This document shows, one piece after another, positions 34,001 through 45,800 of a DNA stretch of 64,000 nt (within the stretch, counting starts at the first letter, position 1; every line of letters starts with the position of its first letter). A program made the translations under genes and the position numbers. The notes beneath the pieces were generated by a model, which saw nothing but the letters and a program-made list of their open reading frames with translations, was not told the origin of the DNA and searched no databases. This stretch comes from Cymbidium sinense. Taxonomy: Eukaryota > Streptophyta > Magnoliopsida > Asparagales > Orchidaceae. The DNA is taken from assembly GCA_021442155.1 (NCBI GenBank), contig CM038214.1:314061001-314125000 (forward strand). Direction: 5' to 3'.

Positions 34001-35528
34001 CAAATGGGTCAAGTTGACCAATTTGACCCATTTGACCCAAGTTAAGTCTTGGATTGGTTTAGGCTTGGTTGATCATTTGAAATGTTTTCAAGCTTTGGCT
34101 TTAATTAATTTATTTGGTTAAGTTTCAAGTTGATTTAACCTTTTTAGGTCAAGTTGGGTTCATGGTCAATTGGGCTAGGTTGGGTCTGTTGTGTGAGGCT
34201 TTGGTCAAGTTCAACAAGTGATTTAGAATGATTTTGACCCATTAGTTGCAATCAATTTGGCTTAGATCAATATTTGACACATTTTGACTATTTAGGTCAA
34301 CTTGGGTCAAAAGTGGCCAATTTAGGTTTGGCTCAAATGATGACTTGGTTAAGTTCAATCATTGATCATGAATTGGTTTAGATCAATGGTTTCAATCAAT
34401 TTAGCCTATGGTGGATTTTGGCTAGTTTAGGTTTCATTTGGGTTAGGTGTTGACTTGTCAAAGGCTAGGTTTGTCTTGGTTTGACCCAATTTGAGTGATT
34501 GATCATCCTATGATGATTGTTGCTCATAATGTGAGGCTTAGATGAGCTTAGTTCAATCCAATTTGGGTAGGATTAAAATTTGGCTCAAAAAGGTGTTTTA
34601 GATCACTTTGGGTCAAGTGAGCTGAGTAAGTCAATTGACATGAAGGCTTGATTCAAGTTGATTGAACTCACATATGGACTTATGATTGAAATATAAATTC
34701 ATTTGCAAGTGATTTGGAGTCAAATAGGTTTTGATTCATTTGATAATTTCAAGTTCAAAAGAATTGGGCATGGGTTTGATTTGGTTTGATTTGATTTGAT
34801 TTGATGATTGAAGTTTATGATTGTATTTGGTTTGTGATTTAAGGATTGATTGTTTGGAGAGAAAATCCAAAGGTTTGAATTGATTTGAGTTTGATTTGGC
34901 TAAGTTCAAGATTTCGACTAGAAAGAGTTTAGGTTGGATTTTGATTGAGTTTGTATTTGAGTTTTAAATTTGGTTTTGGTCATTTGAATTTATATTTCAT
35001 TTATATTTGTGAATATAAATAAGAATATAAATGGGCTACGAGAAAATCTTTTGAATTTTAAGTTATTTTAATTTGATTTGGTTAAGTCCATAAGATGAAA
35101 TCAAAATGGCTTAGGAAAGTTTTTGGATTTAGAATTGATCATGGATTTAAATTACATGGAATTGATTCATGATTTGGATTTTGGAATTGATTTGAATTTG
35201 AGAAAATCAATGAAGTTGGAATTGATTTAAGATTTGATTTGGAATTGATTGAATTTTGAGTTGAATTTGAGGTTGATTTAAATTTGAAGTTGATTTGAAT
35301 TTAGAGTTGATTTGAAGTAAGGATTTGTTTTATATGGTAGGCAAGTTTTCCTAACACACCTAAGGCATAAGCTTTTCCTATGGCTAACTCTTCTAAGTCT
35401 CTAGGGCTAGGTTAAGTGTTCACCTAATCACTAGAAGTGTCTTAATACTAAGGAACTCTTAATGTCTAAGAGGTGTCCTATGTCTAAGATGAAGAACTTG
35501 AAAGCTCACTCCATAAATGAGGTCAACA
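28082..35528 (-). mobile_element. Probable long LTR of element D (about 7.4 kb)
   Basis: Bounded on the minus strand by TGTTGACC at 35528 and CACCA at 28082, next to the primer-site motif. The outer 1.8 kb (33760-35528) matches 1-1674 and the start of 63679-64000. The middle has no gene: 28090-28600 resembles LTR-type noncoding text; 28600-32500 is AT-rich with a pyrimidine tract at 29652-29735; 32510-32830 is more GC-rich with a 9-bp-arm palindrome; 33700-35340 is dense in GGTCAA/TTGACC. At 7.4 kb it is long even for Ogre-type LTRs, so a nested insertion inside it is possible. The second LTR is not in the window, so pairing is untested. Confidence 0.45.
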
Positions 35529-37248
35529 GAGCAGCAACAAACTTCCGTTGGTCCGTCTGATACCAGCAAGATCCACCTACAAGACTGTCCCAACCTATAA
35601 AAGAAATCTGCAACATACTTTTGAAAGGGTGATTACAAGTAAGCAAGCATAAAAATAAGAGCAAATAAAAGGAGTATAGTAAAGAAATGGCTCAGGCTCT
35701 GTTACAATCATCTCAAGAAGCAACAGTATATGTAAGCATCCAAACTTTAGGAGAAGGGTTACAATTACATATAGCGCTACTAGCCAAAAGAAAATAGAGT
35801 GGGAAACATCAAGGCCATCATAGCCAGCATACCTCGTGTAGCCCATCATCCAAATTGTCATCCGACAAAAATCCTCAAACAATAAACATATAGCCAACCA
35901 CCAGAACAACCAAGCCCAATAAGGAAGATAATCAACCAACCATCGGGGATAGGAGCAATACAGTAGGAGCACCACCAAAGTCACCACCAAAAAGGAATGA
36001 CAAAATCAAAAGGAGCAAGCATCATGATAGGGGTAACAACACAAACCAGAGACAAAAAAAAAAAGAAAAACATAAGTGCTCAAATCCTCCATCAACAAAG
36101 CAGAAAAAATAGCCACTAAAATGCATAATTAGGAAAAAGGGGATCAACTACTGTCACGAGAGAAAAAATAAAGCAGGAGGAAACCAAAATTATAGGTCAC
36201 AGAAAGAACACTAGCAGATTACCAGAATAGTCACCAAAAGAGCACAAAAAACTCGCTAAAACAACCACCCCTCCAACCAACCCGGCCGACATATCCTCCC
36301 AATACCATTGTGGCAGAATCAAGTCGTAAGACTAAGTCATCAAGCCAAAATCACCCAGAGAGAGAAAGGGTAAAAGCACCAAACCAAACTAAGGCAAAAG
36401 ATAATTTGATCCGGGTAGAAGAGAAAGCTACAAGAGAAAGACTACAAGACCATCAAGGCGACAATAAAGGCACCCAAAGCCAACACCCTTCTTGACCACT
36501 AGCCTTCTAGCCAATCTAGAACAAACCCAAAGACACGCAACCAAAGAGGAAGGCCAATCTGAGGAGGTCAAAACCATAACCAGAAAGAAACAAAACAAAA
36601 TCAACAAAACCAACTACAAAGCCCTCGACAAAATAAAATAAAATAATAGCTAATAACCTCCACCACTAAAATCAAAAGATAAACCACCAATAGCTACCCA
36701 GATCAATCAAAAATAGAAAATGAAAAAAATAGCCAAAATAGCCAACCATCCAACCAACCCAATAAAACTATGACAACCCAACCGACAACAAAACCTTGTC
36801 AACTAACATAGTAGCGGATCCAACTCAAGTAAGTTAGCAAAAGCCCATAAAACCCATACAGAAAGAAAAACCTACAACAACCATTGCCATAACCCAAAAA
36901 GAGGATATAAAAAAATAGCAAAGGGAAAATTGTGGTAAACACCCAGCCAGAAAGACAAAAGCCACCAAGCTAAAAAAAAACTAAAACAACCCAGGCTACA
37001 CTTACAATAACCTCCAGGTAATGAAAATTAGGCCAATAAAAAAGTAAGAGATCAAAAATATAACCTAGCTCAGGCCAAAGAGAGAAAATAAGTAGATAAC
37101 AACAACCCAAAGACGATTTAGCAATTGGCAACCAAAAGCAAAAGATCATAAAATACCAACAACAAAAAGCATGCTAAGAATTTATAATCTAAGGAAATAG
37201 GTATCCAAATTAACCAAACCTCTTATTAGTTTAGGCAAAGTTTGGTTG
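35529..37248 (-). other. LINE 3' noncoding region
   Basis: About 1.7 kb after the RNase H domain on the minus strand. The plus strand is rich in AAC/CAA (for example 36240-36290 and 36730-36790), so the minus strand is G/T-rich. The open frames here (35595-35990 minus, 36310-36495 plus) are compositional and match no domain I know. The end at 35529 is set by the start of LTR similarity. Confidence 0.5.
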
Positions 37249-37638
37249 TCAAATAAAGTGAACTTCAGTTAAGTTGCCAAAGTTAGCCAAGTAAGTAAGC
37301 ATTACCTTCATGAAGGATGGGGGAAATTTTAAAACAAACTTGAGGAAGAAGATTTTTAGTATGATTAAGATGATAAAATAATTTAGCATTCCCATTCTAT
37401 TAGAATTAAGCATGTTAAGAAGCAAGAGAGCATCAACTTCAATCCAGATGTTGAGGAAACCTCTATTCAAACAAATTTCAATAGCTTTATTAACAACCAT
37501 AAGCTTAGAAAAAATAACATGACAGGCTTCGAGAGGATAGGCAAAAGCATAAATGACATTACCTTTGAAATCCCTAAGGATGTCACCACAACCATATTTA
37601 TTGGAAGCAATAAAACCATCAATATTCACTTTAATCAA
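37249..37638 (-). pseudogene. LINE: RNase H domain
   Basis: A 129-residue open frame beginning IKVNIDGFIASNKYGCGDIL, matching the plant RVT_3-type RNase H pattern (K-x-N-x-D-G, then G-G/C-I-x-R-D). The first Asp (VNIDG) and a later Asp (WIEVDALLLLNML) are present; the Glu expected in an ELLAV-like helix is replaced (SKLMVVNKAI). It ends in a degenerate ANFGNL segment, where HxVAxxLAxxG is usual. The domain removes RNA from the hybrid during target-primed reverse transcription. Confidence 0.8.
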
Positions 37639-38182
37639 ATTTTCTTTAGGTTTGATCTAATGGATAATCCTAGCACTTTGATAAGAGTCAAACTCAAGTA
37701 GAATGATACCTAATTTTTTAGCCACAAATTTATAACCTCTAAAATGAATAATAAGATTGGCATTAAAAAAGAACATGAATATTTTCTTTAGTTCTAGCCA
37801 AGATCCATTTATGGTTCATAGGAATACCATGATATTTAGCATCATTTCTATCCATCGAGATGAAACAGATAAGGGTAATATCAATTAAAACTTTGATATG
37901 ACCTTTCACTGTAATTTTGAAATAGACTTCAAGAAGTTGATATAAAGAAAGAGAACCCTGAAAGTAGTTGGTATTAAATAAATCATCATACCAAAACTAT
38001 AATTTAGAAGCAATAGTGCCATTGATAAAAACGTAATTTACATTTTCAATATCAAAGCAACAATAGAACTTTGAAGGCAAGTAATATCCTTTAGTCTAGA
38101 GCAAAGAGTCCACAGAATAAAGTTATTCAAAATCCTCCAAGCTAAAATTGAATAGGAAATGGGAATGATATTTTTCCAAAGT

Positions 38183-38608
38183 TTAATAAAACATTAGAGG
38201 GTTCTTATTTATCTCAATAAAATTCCAAACCTCTTTAAGAATAATGTCACCATTATAAGAAAGCTTAAAAAGAATTTGCTCAGCTTTGTTAAAAGAAATG
38301 AGGATATTTCTAAAGTTGTCGAAAAGAGAAATAGGGATATACTCAAGTTTGCTTTCATTCCAATTGTTATTAAGCCAAAAAGAATTAACTTTGATAGCAG
38401 CAGTAGAGTGGGTAGATAAAAGGGTGTCAATAGAACCGTTGCCAATCCAATTGTCTTGCCAAAAGAAGGAAGAACCTGACTGAATACCCCAAGATATTAA
38501 TGATTCAGCAACCCATTCAATGGAACAAAGCCTTTTCCAAACTGGAGAGTCACCAACTTTATAAGCATAGTTAAGGGGGTGTTTACCTTGGCAATATTTT
38601 TCCATCAT
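38183..38608 (-). pseudogene. LINE: zf-RVT / C-terminal RT region
   Basis: A 141-residue open frame with SPVWKRLCSIEWVAE, the WGIQSGSSFFWQDNW block typical of plant LINE reverse transcriptases, and DIILKEVWNFI further on. This is the region between the RT thumb and the zinc-binding reverse transcriptase segment; the downstream C/H residues are not visible because the frame breaks at 38183. Confidence 0.8.
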
Positions 38609-38627
38609 AAAATTAGCCCAAAGGCTA

Positions 38628-40420
38628 TCATTTTTCTAAAATTCCACCAGAGCTTATGAGAGAAGTTAATGATAACTTCACTAATAGCTTACAACTAAGA
38701 GCACCTTCTCCCAAAGGACCACAACATTTATGCCAAGATGTCCAATGCATTCTTTTGGTAGAATTATTGGAGCCCCAAAAAAATTTGTTAAGGAAATGAT
38801 CAATTCTGATAAGTGTAGCATTATTGGGGATAATAGTTTGAATAAAAATAAAGAGGCATTGAGTTGAGAGTGCTTTTAAGAATAGTGAGCCTACCACCAA
38901 AGGAAAGTAAATGGAATTCCCAAATAGAAATTTTATTTGAAATTTTTTGAATTAACTCATCAAAGAGATGGGAATGTTTCAGGCCTTTAAAGAGCGGAGC
39001 ACCCAAGTACTTAAGAGGTAAGTGTTGATGTTTAAAATTAGTGATATTTAGGATTTGATTGATTTTATTATTGGAGATACTAGAGGAAGTGATAAAATAA
39101 CTTTTCTTATCATTAATAGAAAGGCCACTTTCTCAACCAAATTTATTTAAAAAAGACTTGAGATGCTTATTGTGATGAATAGAAGCATTACAAAACTTAA
39201 ATGGGAAATAGGAAGACCACCAAGAGTTCTATAGTACATACTAGGATTGTTTAAGAATAAATATTTGATGCTCTTAGATAAGTACTCAACAATAATAATA
39301 AATAAAGCATGAGATAAAGGATCCCCTTGTCGTAAGCCATGGGAAGAGGGAAGGAAACCCAAGGCTTCCCCATAAGGAAAAATAAAAAGCCAAGCATTAT
39401 TAATACAATTTTTAATAAAATAAATAAATTTATCAGAAAACCCAAATAAATTTAGAAAAGGCTTTTGTAATATCTAATTTGAAAAGAATGTTGCCACCTC
39501 TAGTCTTGGCATCAAGATCATGAATTAATTCTTGGGCAAGTAAAATATTGTCAGAAATGGATCTACCTATAAGAAAACCAGTTTGGTTGAGAGACATAAT
39601 TCTATTAAGTAAAGGACTAAGTCTATTAGTATGAATTCGAAACCAACTTATTAAAGAAGGTGCAAAGACTAATAGGTTTAAAATCACTCCAATAGTCTAG
39701 ATTATCTTTCTTAGGTATGAGGACAACATAAGTACTAAAAAAATATCTAAGAAAGGGTTACCATTAAAAAAATCAATCACAACCTCAATCAATCATTTTA
39801 ATGATAAACCAACATTTTGAAAACATTGAGTAGTGAAACCTCCGACAAATAATCTATGTTCATGCTATTCATAACTTTGAAAATTTCATCTTCATTAGGC
39901 ACAATGGTAAGCAAATCATTATCATCATTAGTAATAAAAAGAAGGAATCAAGATTGAAAAATAGCTTCATAAGACCTTATTAAGCATATTTCTAAAGTAA
40001 TTAATAATTGATTCTTTAATATCATTATTCTTCATAATCCAATCTCCTTTGTCATTTTTAATTTTTTTGAATATTATTTAAATCTCTCTTTTTATTTACT
40101 AAGGCATGGAAATACTTAGTATTCCTATCACCATCCGTAATAGGTTTGCTAGCAACTTTTTGGAGTTAATAAGACTCTTCCATATTTTGGAAGTTAACAA
40201 GTTTATCTTTTGCCTTAGTCAACTCTGTAATCTTAGAAGGATCAGACATAATATTGACGTCAAGATCAAAAACTAATTTTTCCATATATTTAATATAAGC
40301 AAAATGGTTTTAAAATAATGCTTATTCCTTCAGGCCAAATCTTATTTAAGTCTTTTAAGTTTAAACCAAAGTCTATTCATCCCCATAATCGAATTATCAA
40401 GATGTAAAAGGAGCTTTCTA
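38628..40420 (-). pseudogene. LINE: reverse transcriptase
   Basis: Minus strand, several frames. 39433-39687: NRIMSLNQTGFLIGRSI, LLAQELIHDLD and FKLDITKAF, the palm motif carrying the first catalytic Asp. 39147-39362: HGLRQGDPLSHALFII and GLPISHLSF. The FADD box expected right after this reads in a shifted frame (SFVMLL), so the catalytic pair is lost. 38628-38900: IDHFLNKFFWGSNNSTKRMH with HWTSWHKCCGP, the conserved LW/FFWG-W region. At least four frameshifts. Confidence 0.82.
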
Positions 40421-40429
40421 ATTATTAGC

Positions 40430-41200
40430 CACAACATTAAAAAAATCATTATGCTGAATCCAGATGTTTTGAAATCTAAAAGGAGACAGTTTTTTTAGTC
40501 TATTAGAATTATCTATAATAGAAACCAAAAGAGGGGCATGATCTGACAAGGTTCTACTTAAATGGTCAATAGATGTAATAGGCCATTGAGTAATCCAATG
40601 AGTATTAAAAAGAATCTTGTCCAACCTTTGCTAAAGTCTAAAGTTTTGCCAAGTTTAATTAGAGCCTTTAAAGCCAATATCAATCAAATTACAATCAAGG
40701 ATCATATTGGAGAAATCTTCCATGGAATGAATATTAGTAGAGCAACCACCACTTCATTTAGAAGAGAATAAAATGGTGTTGAAATCACCACTAACAAACT
40801 AAGGTTTGTTGATAGAGGTAGCAAAATTCCTTAAATTATCCCAAAGAAGATTTCTACCAAATCTATAACAAGATGCATATACAAAAGAGCCCAAACAAAA
40901 TAATCACCATACGATTTGAGCATTAACAACTTGATGAAAGTCATCTAGAATAAAGACCTCAACAAAATTATTCCAAAAACACCATATCTTATTACTAACA
41001 TTAGAGAAAAACTTATTGAAAACCATCATTCTAGCAACCTAGTTAATTTTATTAGCATGTATAAGAGGCTCTAGAATAATAAGAAGAGAAATATTATTAA
41101 TGTGGCAAAGATTTATAATATGATTACGAATAGAGAGGGTATTGATCCCTCTAACATTCTAAACAAGAAAATTAAACATAAGGTAAATAAAAATGGGGGG
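40430..41200 (-). pseudogene. LINE: endonuclease domain
   Basis: Apurinic-type (EEP) endonuclease remnant. Near 41110-41180 INLCHINNISLLIILEPLI corresponds to the N-terminal strand with Glu. Near 40770-40800 FVSGDFNTIL is the GDFN motif. Near 40640-40700 come LIDIGFKGSN and a TW block, and 40418-40624 holds RLDKILFNTHWI followed by RTLSDHAPLLVSI, with the SDH catalytic motif intact. It nicks target DNA to prime reverse transcription. Stops and frameshifts are present. Confidence 0.8.
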
Positions 41201-41215
41201 TTAAGCAAAGGTTAA

Positions 41216-42739
41216 TTAAGAGAGGAGTGAGAGGTCACAGAATCTAGTGTTTTGGACAATTTGGGAGGAAATTTTAACAATTTTTTTCTTTTTAGCATGA
41301 TAAGTTTGAAAACCATTTTCTTTTTCCATAAAGTCATCATTCGAGTAAGATTTAGTAACATTGGTCATAGATTTAGGAGAAATCTCCATGTGTTTGGAGG
41401 GGAGTTCACCTTCTTCCAAATCCATATTTAGTTGAAAAGTATGATTAACATTAATATCAAGATTAGAAATGATAGATGGTGACGTTTTAGAACCATTTAA
41501 AGCACAAGTAGTAAAATCCATATCAGAAATGTTTTCTGCATGCTAGACATCATTTAAATCATCATTGAAAGCTTTATCATCAAAGAGCATAGATGGAAAT
41601 AGAATCGAGGAAATAGAATCATCTTCTAATAACTTAGAGAATTTATTATTCTCTACATTAGAAATATTCAAATTCAAACAAGGAATAAGAGGTAAATCAT
41701 CCTTTCTATTTTGAATATCGACCGAATCCCTACCAACATTAGAAGTCAAAACATGTTCAACAAGATTAACCTCAATATCCAATGAATCAACCCCTATAAC
41801 AGCCTTCATACCATCCTTAGGATCCGAGGCTAATTTTTGAACATAAGTAGGAATCAGCTTATGGGTTGAGACAACATTTTCTTTAGGAGGAATTCATTTT
41901 CTTTAAGTGGGGATGGAGAATAAAACATTCTGAATTATCATGACCATGTATTTCACAATGGGAACAAAAAGCTGGAAGGTTCTCCAATTCAGCCTTTTGC
42001 AAATACCCATATATTTTTAGAATCAATCCAAACTTCCTTAGGGTATTTTTAGTTATGTATAATTTCACGAGGATCCGAGCCATAGAAGGGTAAGATCGCT
42101 TAGCGGTCGCTTGGTCAAGTTGCGAAGGCCGACCAAATAAAACCCTGATAGCAAAAAGCACATGATGGGAAATAAAATTAATGTGCTTATTAGGAAGAGA
42201 TAACCACACAGGTATAATAGGAGATTCCTCCTTAATGTCAAAAAGGGGTGACCACTTCAGCAAATGCATTTGACAATTAAAGATGAAATAAGAACGACGT
42301 GAAAAAACACATGAATAATCCAGATCATTAGAAAGTTGAATCAAGATATGCCATGGGTCAATAAGACCAATCGAGAAGGCACCCATAAGTTTGAGATTAT
42401 GGAAAAAAGAGCGGATCTTATCCAAATTTGAATGACGTAAAGCAAATATACCAATAAGAGAAAATTCAAAGGGCAATTTTTCAACATCTACATTAGAGAA
42501 CATTATTACAAACCTCTAAAAGATGTCAAAATGAGATTAACCGAATCAATAGAGGGAGAAAGCTTACCAGAGAGCATTTCATTTAAACATTTAGTAGAAG
42601 ATGCAGCAATAGGGCAGCCAATCCCTAAAATGTTGAATGTACTAGCCGAAACATCCATATTTTGATGTGGAACCCAAGGAATAGAACTCACCACAACCAT
42701 GGTCAATTGTAAAACATCACGCAAATGGCCAAATGCCAT
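41216..42739 (-). pseudogene. LINE: ORF1 (DUF4283-like, zinc knuckle)
   Basis: Four open pieces. 42506-42739 has MAFGHLRDVLQLTM. 41883-42503 (206 residues) has the DUF4283-like core (LLKWSPLFDI, ESPIIPVWLSLPNKHINF, LFGRPSQLDQATAKRS) and a perfect CX2CX4HX4C knuckle, CSHCEIHGHDNSEC, at residues 180-193 (41925-41966). 41543-41809 and 41216-41521 are acidic, low-conservation C-terminal parts. ORF1 proteins bind element RNA. The start at 42739 leaves about 100 bases of 5' sequence before the telomere-like DNA. Confidence 0.82.
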
Positions 42740-42845
42740 TTAAGGCTTTGAAATTGGTTGAAATGGAAGCCAAAGCCATAAAAATCCCTAGTCGATGGCA
42801 CGCCACCATGAGGGATTCAAAAATTACTAGAGAACCAGAAACTTG

Positions 42846-45800
42846 GGAGGAGGGTTTAGGTTTGTATAGGTTTAGAGTTTTTTTATTTTTTTTTCATTTT
42901 TTAAATTAAGTAAACTGGTAGGTTTAGGTTTATTTGATTTATTTTTTATTTATTTTAGTTTATTTTTTATTTAAGTTTATTTTGATTTTATTTAGTTTAG
43001 TTTATTTATTTTAGGTTTATTTATTTTAGTTTATTTTCTAGGTTTAGGTTTAGGTTTATGTTTATTTTTTACTTTAGTTTAATTTTCATTTTATTTTTTA
43101 TTTTTAGGTTTTATTTTTTATTTTTAGGTTTAAGTTTAGGTTTTTATTTTATTTTTTTAGGTTTAGGTTTTAGGTTATTATTTTAGGCTTATTTTTAAGT
43201 ATTATTGTTTAGTTTACGTTTAGGTTTATTTTTAGTTTAGTTTATTTTATTTAGTTAAGGATTAGGTTTTGGTTTAGTTTATTTTAAGTTTAGGTTTAAG
43301 TTTTACTTATTTTAGTTTAGTTTATCTTAGTTTAGGTTTAGGTTTATTTTATTTTTAGCTTAGATTTAGGTTTTTTTTTAGTTTAGGGTTTATGTTTCAT
43401 TTTTTGGTTAATTTTTTTAGGTTTAAGTTTTTATTTTATTTTATTTTAGGTTTATTTTATTTTTTTTTAGGTTTAGTTTTCATTTTATTTTTGTTTTTAT
43501 ATTTTTTTAGTTTAGTTTAGGTATATATTTTGTTTTATTTTAGTTTTTTATTTTTTATTTTATTTTCTTTTTAGGTTTAGGTTTTAGTTTCTATTATTAT
43601 TTTATTTTATTTTTTCATTTTACTTTTGTTTAGGTTTTTATTTATTTTATTTTTAGTTTTATTTAGTTTACGTTTATGTTTTTTTTCTTTTTAGGATTTA
43701 GGTTTTAGCTTTATATTTTCATTTTATTTTTTGGATTGATTTTTTAGTTTAGGTTTAGGTTTATGTTTACTTTATTTATTTTTAATTAGTTTAGGTTTTT
43801 TTATTTTAGGTTTATTTGAGTTTTATTTATTATAATAGTTTAGGTTTATTATTTTTTGTTTATTTTATTTTTTTTATTTTATTTAGTTTGGGTTTTATTT
43901 TATTTTATTTTATTTTAGTTAATTTAGGTTAGGTTTTTATTTAGTTTTATTTTATTTTGTTTTTTCTTTTTTTTAGGTTTTTTTATTTTAGGTTTATTTT
44001 ATTTATTTTAGATTTTATTTTATTTTTTATTTAACTTTATTTTATTTTTATATTTATTTTTAAGTTTAGGTTTAGTTTTAGTTTAGGTTTTATTTTATTT
44101 TATATATAACTTTAGGTTTGTTTATTATTTATTTTTATTTTTTTATTTACTTGGAGAGGTTTTCTTTAGGTCTGGGTTAGGGTTTGTGGGAGGGAGTAGG
44201 CCCAGGGTTTAGGTTTAGTCAGTCAGTGTGGTCATTAGTTTGTGGGTAGAGCCCAGGGCCCAGGGTTGGCCCAGAGCCCAGGGCCTGTGGCCCAGGTTTC
44301 TCAGGGTTTATGGGTCAGTTTAGGGTTTGGGTAGTTTTGGTAGAGCCCAGTGGAGGTCAGTGGCCATAGTTCAGGGAGTTGATCAGGTAGGGCCCAGGGT
44401 TTAGCCCAGGGCTCAGTGTGTAGTTGGGTGAGGGCCTTAGGGCCCAGTGGCCCAGGATCTAGTGAGGGCCCAGGGTTGTAGTGGCTGTTTTTAGGGTTTA
44501 GGCTTGGGTTTAGGGTTAGTTTAAGGTTTTGTGGTTTAAAGTTTAGGTTTCTTATCCTTTTAAGTTTAAACCAAGGTTTAGGTTTTTTTGTTTATTTAGT
44601 TTAATTTTTATTTATTTTATTTTACTTTATTTATTTGATTTTTATTTAGGTTTATTATTTTTATTTAGTTTATTTTACTTATTTTAGGTTTATTTATTGT
44701 AGTTTAGGTTTTTTATTTAATTTTTTTTTTATGATTAGCTTTAGTTTTTGTTTATTTTTTGTTATATTTTTATTTATTTATATTGTTTAGGTTTTATATT
44801 TTATTTTTAGGTTTAGGTTTAGGTTTTTATTTTATTTTTTTAGGTTTAGGTTTTAGGTTTTTATTTTAAGTGTATTTTTGGGTTTTATTTTTTAGTTTAG
44901 GTTTAAGTTTATTTTTAGTTTATTTTATTTTATTTAGTTTAGTGCTTAGATTTAGTTTATTATAAGTTTAGGTTTAGGTTTTATTTATTTTAGTTTATTT
45001 TATTTTCAATTAGGTTTAGTTTTTTTTTAGGTTTAGGTTTTTTTATAATTTAAGGTTTAGGTTTTATTTTTAGGTTTATGTTTTTGGTTTAGGTTTTTAT
45101 TTAGTTTATATTTTATTTTATATTTATTTTACGTTTAATTTTCATTTTATTTTTTCTTAGGTTTTTCTTTTATTATATTTTTAAGTTTTATTTAGATTAG
45201 GTTTAGCTTTTTAGCCTTTTAGGGTTTATGGTTTAGGGTTTAGCTCTTAGGTTATCATTTTAGGTTTATCTTTAGGTTTTGTTTTTTAATTTAGGTTTAT
45301 GTTTATTTTTAATTTATTTTATTTTATTTAATTTAGGGTTTAAGTTTAGTTTATTTTAAGTTGAGGTTTAGGTTTTATTTATTTTAGTTTAGTTTTTTAG
45401 TTTAAATTTAGTTTAGTATTTTTAATTTTTTATATAGGTTTAGTTTTATTTTTAGTTTAGTTTGGTTTTTTATTTTTTATTCATTTTGGGTTTTTTTATG
45501 TTTATTTTTTTAGGTATATGTTTTATTTTAGTTTTTTTTATTTTATTTTTTTTAAGTTTATTATATTTTATTTTCCTTTTATTTTAAGTTTTTATTTTTT
45601 ATTTTTAGTTTAGTTGTGGTTTATTTATTATATTTAATTTATTATATTTTATTTTATTTTATTTAGTTTAGGTTTAAGTTTTATTTTAATTTATTTTATT
45701 TAATTAGGTTATTTATTTATTTTAGTTTATGACCCAGGTTTAGGTTGTGATTTGGTTGGGTTTAAGTTTATGATATGAGGATTTTGGCTCAGGGTTTAGG

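Larger units (their letters stand above)
35529..42845 (-). mobile_element. L1-type LINE (plant non-LTR retrotransposon), degenerate
   Basis: Minus-strand element with ORF1 (DUF4283-like plus zinc knuckle), apurinic-type endonuclease, RT, zf-RVT region and terminal RNase H, the usual order of plant L1 elements carrying RNase H, followed by a long A/C-rich (plus strand) 3' region. It is flanked by LTR sequence at 35528 and by telomere-like DNA at about 42845, so its two flanks differ and no target-site duplication can be seen. No clear poly(A) at 35529. Confidence 0.85.

Noticed and set aside
35560..35580. TGGTATCAGA on the minus strand as an initiator-tRNA-Met primer site
   Set aside because: Only the first ten bases of the usual motif match, it lies in LINE 3' sequence, and no LTR end is placed correctly beside it.
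35595..35990. 131-residue hydrophobic ORF that looks like a membrane protein
   Set aside because: It lies in the T-rich (minus strand) LINE 3' noncoding region; hydrophobicity follows from T-rich codons, and there is no domain or conserved motif.
36310..36495. Hydrophilic plus-strand ORF
   Set aside because: Composition-driven frame in A/C-rich LINE 3' sequence, antisense to the element.
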